DNA from: CAYUNA01 sp047629355
Lineage (GTDB): Bacteria > Bacteroidota > Bacteroidia > Chitinophagales > Saprospiraceae
Direction: 5' to 3'
Assembly: GCA_047629355.1 (NCBI GenBank)
Contig: JBLHWU010000215.1
Coordinates: 1-10,371 of the forward strand
DNA: 10,371 nucleotides
Below the pieces are notes generated by a model. That model was not told the DNA's origin. It saw nothing but the letters and a program-made list of their open reading frames with translations, and did no database searches. A program made the position numbers and the translations under genes. This document shows, piece by piece, positions 1 through 6,200 of the stretch (its first letter is position 1; each line of letters starts with the position of its first letter).

Positions 1-379
1 GTAATTTTTTCTTCTAAAGAATTCAAAAAATCGTTGCATAGCCTTCGTTACGGAACTATTTTTTGTGTTTTTTAGAAGGGAAAAGGACAAGCATAATGGC
101 CCAAGTTATTGAATCGTTTTTACTAATGGTGATTTATTTTATCTGATTGGAACTTGAAAGCCCAGCGAACTGGGTCAAATTTATCGAAAAAGATGGACAA
201 TAGAAGTCTTTTTCAAGCATTGAAAGCAAGAGGTTTTAATATGGAAGTATATTGTTTGAAGTCAATAGAAAAATACAGAAAGCTATTTGCTACTTAAAGT
301 ATCACCTACACGATTTGTTGGGCAGTTGGTATTGAAGATGGACGAATGAATCTCGTCAAAGTGAAAAAATATGGCTACT

Positions 380-579
380 GCAACAACCCTTAAATAATTA
401 TCGACTTAATTTGAGAAGTGAGAAAATCCTAAGATTTTGGAGCTTCCTAAAACATAGTGCGCCTCGCCGAAGGCGAGGTGGGTGAGGTTATTGAGGGATG
501 AAAACGGTTTTTACAAAACCATTTTCACCCCTCAAACTTCCTTTGTTTTAGATAGGTAGTTATTTTTGGGCTGCCCCAT
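380..579. mobile_element. MITE-like non-coding insertion inside the IS4 remnant
   Basis: The transposase reading stops making sense after KVKKYGY (ending at 378) and resumes at 584. TACT occurs at 376-379 and again at 580-583, consistent with a 4-base target duplication. Removing 380-583 (204 bases, a multiple of three) gives YGYSQFSVFRRGL in one frame, which is the strongest evidence for the boundaries. The ends are imperfect inverted repeats: the left has CCCTTAAATAATTATC, and the complement of the right has CCCAAAAATAACTACC. The right end GGGCTGCCCC at 568-577 resembles the termini of many Bacteroidota IS elements. The interior holds strong hairpins and no convincing gene. The parent transposon is unknown. 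Confidence 0.6.
411..565 (+). repeat. Structured repeat, copy A (three palindromes)
   Basis: This copy aligns along its length with 2271-2423. It contains a degenerate hairpin near 414-436. A second hairpin has a 7-base stem CCTCGCC/GGCGAGG with a GAA loop (462-478). A long hairpin follows, with 491-511 pairing to 515-535 and only two mismatches. The copy ends in a conserved tail, TTTGTTTTAGATAGGTAGTT. It forms the core of the MITE-like insertion. An open frame through the first hairpin (RSEKILRFWSFLKHSA) has a counterpart in copy B, but I do not treat it as a gene. Confidence 0.7.
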
Positions 580-772
580 TACTCTCAATTTAGTGTTTTC
601 AGAAGAGGACTCCATTTGATGAGAGCCTTTTTCAAAAACAAAATACTCAAATCGATTAACAGAAGGTTGGATTTGGCTTTAATTAAATTAGAACTCGTTC
701 AAAAAATCACCGAGTAGAGTAGCAAAAGTGAATAATTTTCAGTTACTTTGCGTAGCTTAAAATACATAAAAA

Positions 773-788
773 TGTGATTTAGAATACA
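773..788. promoter_or_regulatory. Possible Crp-like half-site upstream of the regulator
   Basis: TGTGA at 773-777 is followed by six bases and ATACA, a poor right half compared with the E. coli CRP pattern TGTGA-N6-TCACA. It lies 3-19 bases upstream of the Crp/Fnr-family gene. The recognition helix of that protein (RESLGR) resembles that of CRP (RETVGR), so a TGTGA-type half-site and autoregulation are conceivable. Only one half-site matches, so this is a weak call. Confidence 0.2.
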
Positions 789-791
789 AAA

Positions 792-1466
792 ATGGATAAA
801 CTCATTGCAAAATATGATTTCAAAAGCGACTTGATTTTTAGCAGTCTTTCCAAATCAGAGCAGAAGATGCTAGAGCCAATAACTGAACATATCATCTTTG
901 ATAAAGGAAAAATGCTTTTTTATCAAGATGGTATTCCGACGGGAGTTTTTTTAATCATTAAAGGAAGAGCAAAGATATATAAAACTGGATTAGGAAATAA
1001 ACAACAGATTTTTTATATTTATAAAGCAGGTGATTTATTGGGTTATCATGCCTTGCTTTGCGATGAACGTTATAAGGATTCCTGTGAAGCCATAGAAGGA
1101 TGTGAAACATTGTTTATTAGCGCAGATAAGTTTGAATCTTTATTAGAAAAAATTCCTTCTCTCAAAACTGCGTTAATCAAAAATATGAGTCATGAATTTG
1201 GAGTTATGGTCAATACCATTTCAGTCATTGCACAAAAATCCCTTAGAGTTAGATTTGCACTTCATTTACTCTTACTCAATGACCGTTTTGGCAACAATGG
1301 AATTAATCTTTCTAGAGAAGATTTTGCAAATGTTATTGGAGTTACAAGAGAAAGTTTAGGAAGGATAATTAAAGAGTTTAAAGAGGAAGGATTAATTGTA
1401 GTGAACAAGCGATTGATACGACTAAAAAATTCAAAAGTTATTTTTGAAATTTCTAAAAAACAATAA
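792..1466 (+). CDS. Crp/Fnr-family transcriptional regulator
   Basis: This is a 224-residue cytoplasmic DNA-binding regulator of typical length for the family. Residues about 15-125 form the cyclic-nucleotide-binding-type beta-roll (GVFLIIKGRAKIYKTG near 51-66, AGDLLGYHALL near 79-89). A long dimerisation helix follows (about 127-163). A winged helix-turn-helix lies near 173-210, with recognition-helix residues R186-E187-S188-L189-G190-R191 close to the CRP pattern RETVGR. The segment that holds the cAMP-contacting Glu and Arg-Ser in E. coli CRP reads GDLLGYHALLCDERYKDS, so those contacts are not conserved and cAMP is an unlikely ligand. There is no N-terminal cysteine cluster as in FNR. Cysteines at 90, 98 and 104 sit in the effector domain and could be redox-sensitive, but this is speculation. 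The gene lies 65 bases upstream of a carbonic anhydrase and probably regulates that gene or the whole carbon-uptake set. Confidence 0.88.
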   Translation: MDKLIAKYDFKSDLIFSSLSKSEQKMLEPITEHIIFDKGKMLFYQDGIPTGVFLIIKGRAKIYKTGLGNKQQIFYIYKAGDLLGYHALLCDERYKDSCEAIEGCETLFISADKFESLLEKIPSLKTALIKNMSHEFGVMVNTISVIAQKSLRVRFALHLLLLNDRFGNNGINLSREDFANVIGVTRESLGRIIKEFKEEGLIVVNKRLIRLKNSKVIFEISKKQ

Positions 1467-1531
1467 GCCATTACTAAGTATAAAAAAATATTATTTTGTA
1501 AATCAATATCAAATTTTAAAATTAAAAAAAT

Positions 1532-2173
1532 ATGCCAGATACATTTAAGGGATTACTTGAAGGAAATGTGATGTGGGTTAAAAACACCCTAAAACATGCT
1601 CCTACCTTTTTCGATAAGTTATCAGCGGGGCAATCACCTAAATTTTTATGGATTGGCTGCGCAGATAGTCGAGTTCCTGCAACGGAGATTACTAATGCCC
1701 TTCCGGGGTCTATTTTTGTGCAAAGAAACATTGCAAACATGGTCATTCATACCGACTCTAATTTATTGAGTGTTGTAAATTATGCAGTCAAGGTACTTAA
1801 AGTGAAGCATATCATAGTATGCGGACATTATGGTTGTGGTGGTGTAAAAGCAGCAATGTCTAATGAGAAATTTGGATTTTTAGACAACTGGTTGATGCAC
1901 ATTAAAGATGTTTATCGACTTCATGAAAAGGAATTGGATAGTATTACAAATGAAACGGAACGTTTTGATAGATTTGTTGAATTGAATGTGCAAGAGCAAG
2001 TCGAAAACTTGGCAAAAGTTTCTTTTGTACAAGAGGAATGGGATGACGGCGAATTTCCACACATTCACGGATGGGTATATAGTTTGAAAGATGGGTTAAT
2101 CAAGGACTTAGACATCACGCTTAATTCAAAAAAAGACTTAGAAAAAGTTTATCAATATAATCAAGATATCTAA
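1532..2173 (+). CDS. can: Beta-class carbonic anhydrase (Can type)
   Basis: This 213-residue cytosolic zinc enzyme interconverts CO2 and bicarbonate. The metal ligands are all visible: C43 and D45 in IGCADSRVPATEI, and H99 and C102 in IVCGHYGCGGVKAA. R47 forms the usual Asp-Arg dyad. W40, R65 and Y183 match the W39/R64/Y181 residues that form the non-catalytic bicarbonate site in the E. coli and Haemophilus influenzae enzymes, so it may be inhibited allosterically by bicarbonate. The chosen start gives an N-terminus (LLEGNVMWVKN) that aligns with the beginning of E. coli Can. It has no signal peptide. The A-rich leader lacks a Shine-Dalgarno motif. The gene follows the Crp-like regulator by 65 bases and lies about 1 kb upstream of the Dab genes. 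It would exchange CO2 and bicarbonate for carboxylases, or work against a one-way bicarbonate pump if both are active together. Confidence 0.93.
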   Translation: MPDTFKGLLEGNVMWVKNTLKHAPTFFDKLSAGQSPKFLWIGCADSRVPATEITNALPGSIFVQRNIANMVIHTDSNLLSVVNYAVKVLKVKHIIVCGHYGCGGVKAAMSNEKFGFLDNWLMHIKDVYRLHEKELDSITNETERFDRFVELNVQEQVENLAKVSFVQEEWDDGEFPHIHGWVYSLKDGLIKDLDITLNSKKDLEKVYQYNQDI

Positions 2174-2194
2174 AAACGTAACAGATTTTAAAAA

Positions 2195-2220
2195 TGGTCG
2201 ATTTTTCATAAAAATGACCA
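2195..2220. terminator. Hairpin just downstream of the carbonic anhydrase gene
   Basis: TGGTC (2195-2199) pairs with GACCA (2216-2220), and ATTTTT (2201-2206) pairs with AAAAAT (2210-2215). One base (G2200) is bulged and the loop is three bases. It begins 22 bases after the stop codon. No clear T-tract follows, so termination is possible but weakly supported. Confidence 0.3.
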
Positions 2221-2270
2221 AGTTTAACTCAGCATGAACTAGTAAATGGTAACAAGAGGTTGCTAAAAAA

Positions 2271-2423
2271 TTAAGAAGCGAGAAAATCGCAAGATTTTTT
2301 CGCTTCAAGAAATATAATGCGCGCTGCCGCAGGCAGCGCGAGTGGGAGTTTGAGGGATAAAAGTGGGTTTGCAAAACCACTTTTATCCCTCAAACTCCTT
2401 TTGTTTTAAATAGGTAGTTATTT
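2271..2423 (+). repeat. Structured repeat, copy B (three palindromes)
   Basis: This copy is related to 411-565 and lies alone in the intergenic space. Hairpin 1 has a 14-base stem, 2275-2288 with 2293-2306, containing one G-T pair. Hairpin 2 is CGCGCTGCC/GGCAGCGCG with a GCA loop (2320-2340). Hairpin 3 has a 22-base perfect stem, 2345-2366 with 2377-2398. The tail AAATAGGTAGTTATTT matches copy A. Stem sequences differ between the copies but pairing is kept, for example CCTCGCC/GGCGAGG in A against CTGCC/GGCAG in B. Possible ends are GGTAAC at 2248-2253 and GTCACC at 2426-2431, but I see no clear target duplication. Confidence 0.7.
2345..2407 (+). terminator. Strong hairpin plus T-tract (third palindrome of copy B)
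   Basis: A perfect 22-base stem (2345-2366 with 2377-2398) is followed directly by TTTTGTTTT (2399-2407), the layout of an intrinsic terminator. It could end transcription arriving from the regulator and carbonic anhydrase genes and so insulate the downstream promoter at 2482. It is part of the mobile repeat, so any terminator role would be acquired. Confidence 0.5.
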
Positions 2424-2481
2424 AAGGTCACCTACTTAGCGCAAAGAAAAAGACAATTTTTTGTTAAAAAAACATATTTAT

Positions 2482-2512
2482 TTTGGTTCTTAAAATAAAT
2501 GGAATAATTTTG
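2482..2512 (+). promoter_or_regulatory. Bacteroidota-type promoter (TTTG / TANNTTTG)
   Basis: TTTG at 2482-2485 and TAATTTTG at 2505-2512 are separated by 19 bases. This matches the consensus of the primary sigma factor of Bacteroidota (TTTG at -33, TANNTTTG at -7) with no mismatch. It would start transcription about ten bases before the ATG at 2530. It is the best promoter match I found in the window and may also drive the carbon-transport genes downstream. Confidence 0.6.
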
Positions 2513-2529
2513 ATACTCATTAAAAATTA

Positions 2530-2931
2530 ATGGATAAAAACACCAAAATATTAAAATATATATATTTAGGAATCTTCTGGATTTTCCTAATAAACACCGC
2601 TGGTAGCAGTTTCTGCTTTGGTGATTCCGTTTCTAATAATAAAATTGAAGAAGGAATATCCTCAGCAGATTTTAAGGACTTAAAAGTCGTTGCAACTGGC
2701 GCAGAACTTCCTTTCGGAAAACAACCCTACGAATCAGAAGAAAAAGAGGAGGAAGAAAAAGAGGAGGAAGAAAAAAAAGAAGAAAGCAAAAACAGTTCTT
2801 TTTTCAATTTAGTAAACAACGATTCCCCACCTTTACAAGAATTTATATCTTCCGAATATCAAGATTCTCATTTATCCACACCTCAAAAAAAGAGATACCT
2901 TCTCTTTCACAGCTTGAAGATTTTTTGTTAA
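2530..2931 (+). CDS. Small exported acidic protein, probably truncated by a frameshift
   Basis: I do not recognise this 133-residue protein. The N-terminus is a probable signal peptide: lysines at 3, 6 and 9, then a hydrophobic stretch (about 10-29: KYIYLGIFWIFLINTAGSSF) leading to CFGDS. The mature part has a Glu/Lys-only tract at 70-85 encoded by an imperfect 15-base tandem repeat, and is polar elsewhere. The last residues (RYLLFHSLKIFC) look unnatural. Adding one A to the A7 run at 2885-2891 would give KKEIPSLSQLEDFLLKISF and stop at 2943-2945. The same frame then continues with protein-like sequence. I infer a decayed gene whose 5' part is still open and has a good promoter. Its place between the carbonic anhydrase and Dab genes may be incidental. 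Confidence 0.55.
   Translation: MDKNTKILKYIYLGIFWIFLINTAGSSFCFGDSVSNNKIEEGISSADFKDLKVVATGAELPFGKQPYESEEKEEEEKEEEEKKEESKNSSFFNLVNNDSPPLQEFISSEYQDSHLSTPQKKRYLLFHSLKIFC
2737..2784 (+). repeat. Tandem repeat encoding a Glu/Lys tract
   Basis: Two exact 15-base units (GAAGAAAAAGAGGAG, 2737-2766) are followed by a degenerate third. They encode EEKEE-type repeats at residues 70-85 of the small exported protein. A purine-rich tandem repeat like this is prone to slippage. Confidence 0.7.
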
Positions 2932-3176
2932 AAATTTCCTTTTAATCAAGTCTAGTTTTAAATGCACAGATGTTAAGTGAAAAAGAATATCATCACTTAG
3001 GCTCTTTGGTTTGTCCTGTTTCCGTTTAAGAAACATCAGAAATAAGTTTGCCTATAAATGTGGCTGAACTTAATTTTTATGATGCCTTTAAACTGAAAAA
3101 TGGTAAAAGGACACTCCTGTCTAAATTTTTGATGCTCTTCACAAATACAATACCTGTTGCTGCTTTTGTCTGCTGA
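2892..3176 (+). pseudogene. Decayed 3' continuation of the exported-protein gene
   Basis: This stretch lies after the A7 run, in the frame shifted by one base. It reads EIPSLSQLEDFLLKISF, TAA at 2943-2945, SSLVLNAQMLSEKEYHHLG..., TAA at 3027-3029, ETSEISLPINVAELNFYDAF, then LKNGKRTLLSKFLMLFTNT and IPVAAFVC, and TGA at 3174-3176. The residue mix is protein-like throughout and the frame is constant, which suggests former coding sequence rather than random DNA. No family is recognised. It covers most of the gap between the exported-protein gene and the sulP-dabA fusion. The alternative is chance open reading in AT-rich DNA. Confidence 0.45.
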
Positions 3177-3228
3177 TATTTCTTTCAGTAAGATTCACTC
3201 AACTATTTGAACATAAAAATATTTCGAT

Positions 3229-6200
3229 ATGAATAAGGAACAGGAAGTTCTTTTCACGCCCAAAGATGGCTGGGAAGGCTTTAAAGAGAATTTTGCCAAA
3301 GACGCTACTTCTGGTTTTGTAGTCTTCTTATTGGCACTACCCTTGAGTTTGGGTATCGCTGGTGCTTCTGGATTCCCTCCAATCATGGGCGTAGTATCAG
3401 CTATTGTTGGTGGTTTATTAGGTACCTTTTTTACGGGTTCTCAATTAGCTATCAAAGGTCCTGCAGCTGGATTAATCGTCATTGTTGCTGGTGCGGTAAC
3501 CGAATTTGGTGGTGGAGTCGAAGGATGGCGTTTGGCATTAGGGGTAATGGTGGTTGCAGGTTTATTACAAATCCTTTTTGGTCTTTTAAAATGGGGAAAA
3601 TTCGTTGATATTTTTCCATTAGCTGCCGTTCATGGTATGTTGGCAGCGATTGGTCTGATTATTATTGCAAAGCAAGTTCCGGTACTGCTAAATGTAAATC
3701 CTGAGTTAATGGCAGGAAAAGGTCCAATCGCCTTACTTGCTGCCATTCCAGAATTTTTTGTCAATCTCGATTCACAAGTCAGTATTATTGGTGGCGTAAG
3801 TTTAGCGATTATGTTGGGCTGGGGTTTTATCAAACATCCTTTATTAAAACAAATCCCTCCTCCGTTATTGGTCTTGATTTTTGCAATTCCAGCAGGAATA
3901 TATATGAACCTCAGCACAACACCTGACTATACCTTGGTAAAGGTGGGAAACTTGGTAGACCAGATAGGAATTAATGTAGATTTTGGTGGAATATCTCATG
4001 CAGGTATATTTATAAAATATGTCATCATGGTTGCTTTAGTGGGAAGCTTGGAGAGTTTGTTAACCGTAAAAGCGATTGACATGCTTGACCCTTGGAAAAG
4101 AAAGTCTGACCCAAATAAAGACATGATTGCCATTGGCATTACTAATACTTTTGCTGCGATTGTTGGTGGTTTTCCGATGATTTCAGAAGTAGCGAGAAGT
4201 TCTGCAAATGTTGCTAACGGTGGTCGTACTCGTTGGGCTAATTTCTTTCACGGAGCGTTCTTATTGATTTCAGCATTAGTGGCTTATCAAATATTGGAAA
4301 TGATTCCGAATGCTGCCCTAGCTGCTATGTTAGTAGCGGTAGGTATTAAGTTGGCGCATCCAAAAGAATTTTTACATACTTATAAAATTGGTTCGGAACA
4401 ATTAGCCATATTTGTTACTACTATTTTCTTTACGTTATTTGAAGATTTATTAATTGGTATTGCTGTGGGAATGGCACTTAAAGCAGTCATTCATGTTTTT
4501 AAAGGTGCACCTTTAAAATCACTATTCAAATCGAACATATCTGTTACAGAAAGTGGAAATGATATTATTTTAAAGTTAGGCGAGGCAGCAGTTTTTACCA
4601 ACTATTTAGGTCTCAAAAATGCCTTGGATAAATTACCCGAAGGTAAAAATATCCGAATTGAAATTGGAGGAACCAAACTGATTGACCACTCCGTAATGGA
4701 AAATTTGCATCATTTTGAAGAAGATTATCACCGTACTGGGGGACATGTCGAGTTAATTGGATTAGAAAATTTCACTCCTGCTTCAGACCACCCGCTTGCA
4801 GCTCGTCGTAGCAATATTGGAAAGAGAAAACCACCTAATGTAATTCCATTATCAGAGAAAGAAGGGCACTTTGATGAGGCGTATGTTATGCACGAATTAA
4901 AGTATCATTTACCTGCTCAAGCAGCTTTGAAAGACTTCGTTCACCACAATTCCCTTCACTCCTTCCAAGATAAGGAATTTTTTAAGGCTATTTTCTCCGC
5001 TTCTAAAATATTTGGTATTCAGACTACTTTTAATATAAATGAATATCGCAAACTGCATCAGCAAGGAAGAATCAAAGAAGGCATTATTAACCGTGTTATC
5101 ATTCAGCGAAAAGGAAAGGAAAACCTGATTGCCTTTAAGCAAAAAATGTTGAGTGGAAAATACGAACATCGCTACGAGCCTCGTGTCGGTCAATTGAGAG
5201 CCGAGTGGAAAAACGAATATCAGTTTAATATAGACGATAGAGTGCAGCCACTTTTATTTAGAATCATTGCGAGCTACTTAGACCAAGGAATTGCGTTGAA
5301 GCACTTCCCTTTTGAGTATACGGGACTACTTAATGCTATCCGAACCTTGGAGCAAAACAGCTTTGTGAGTTTTTTTAAATCAAAAAGAGCTAAGAAACTT
5401 CTATTTTCTGATGACCTAAGTTTGAAAAAATTATTGACCATTGTAGTGGGCAAAAAAGCCTATTTCGAGCAATATATTTTTGACCAACAATTTGGACATA
5501 AAGGTTGGAGCGGCATCATCAATGCCATAGAGGACAATCCAAAAACCTTATTATACCAAAAGGAAATTAATCTTCTAGATTTTATTATGCTCGAATTATT
5601 GTTAGAGATTGATGCCTTAGATACTAAATTTGGCATGAATTGGGAACCAATTGCAACGCAGGTAAACTTTTTACCTCAGCACTATTTGGCAGAGGTGAAA
5701 ATGGATGAAATGGATGAAATGCTACAATTATGGCAAGAAGCTTTTGAATGGGATTATTATGATGAAGTGCTAAGTGGTGTCGAATATTTAGCTAAAACCA
5801 ATAAAACCAATAAAACCAATAAAACCAATAAAACCAATAAAACCAATAAAATACCTAAACGCAGCAAAACCAGTTTTCAAGCCATGTTTTGTGTAGATGA
5901 TAGAGAAGATTCTATCCGCCGACATATTGAATATGTTGACCGACATAGTGAGACTTTTGGCGCACCCGGTTTTTTTGGTGCAGGGATTTATTTTCAACCT
6001 TATGGAGGTAAGTTTTATGAAAAGAATTGTCCAGTTGCGATTACACCTAAGCACCTAATTAAAGAAATCGAAATTAGTCAGGAACGAGGACAGGAGATTT
6101 TTCATCACAAACATTCTCATACTTTTTTCAGAGGCTTTTTCTATTCCCTTTCGTTAGGTTTATTAGCAAGTGGGCGTATGCTACTGGATTTATTCCGTCC

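Larger units (their letters stand above)
1..717 (+). pseudogene. IS4-family transposase remnant (C-terminal part, decayed)
   Basis: This is the broken C-terminal part of a DDE transposase; the N-terminal part would lie beyond the left edge. The reading is clear from about 122 and uncertain before that. In frame 2, TNGDLFYLIGT is followed by a TGA at 155-157 and then LGQIYRKRWTIEVFFK. One frameshift near 215-220 moves the reading to frame 1, with LKARGFNMEV and EKYRKLFAT, a TAA at 295-297, then ITYTICWAVGIEDGRMN and KVKKYGY. The Y-x2-R-x3-E-x6-K signature of IS4 transposases is complete if the frameshift is bridged. The C-terminus resumes after an insertion (380-579) with QFSVFRRGLHLMRAFF and ends at a TAG at 715-717. 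At least one frameshift, two in-frame stops and the insertion make it inactive. The family assignment rests on the signature and general resemblance, without a database search. Confidence 0.75.

Noticed and set aside
408..486. Open frame RSEKILRFWSFLKHSA as the transposase C-terminus
   Set aside because: The true C-terminal sequence (QFSVFRRGL...) resumes after 583, and the frame lies in a palindromic repeat also found at 2271. The shared frame is explained by the repeat.
619..717. Separate 32-residue small ORF starting at ATG 619
   Set aside because: The frame continues upstream as QFSVFRRGLHL and matches the end of the IS4 transposase remnant.
743..750. Promoter for the Crp-like gene (TTACTTTG)
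   Set aside because: It has one mismatch to TANNTTTG but no TTTG about 19 bases upstream, so support is too thin to list.
3202..3209. Promoter directly upstream of the sulP-dabA fusion (ACTATTTG)
   Set aside because: The TA of the -7 element is missing and no TTTG lies at the right spacing.
5788..6054. Minus-strand ORF with repeated Ile-Gly-Phe units
   Set aside because: It is the antisense reading of the 9-base repeats and the DabA catalytic region; the + strand frame carries the conserved residues.
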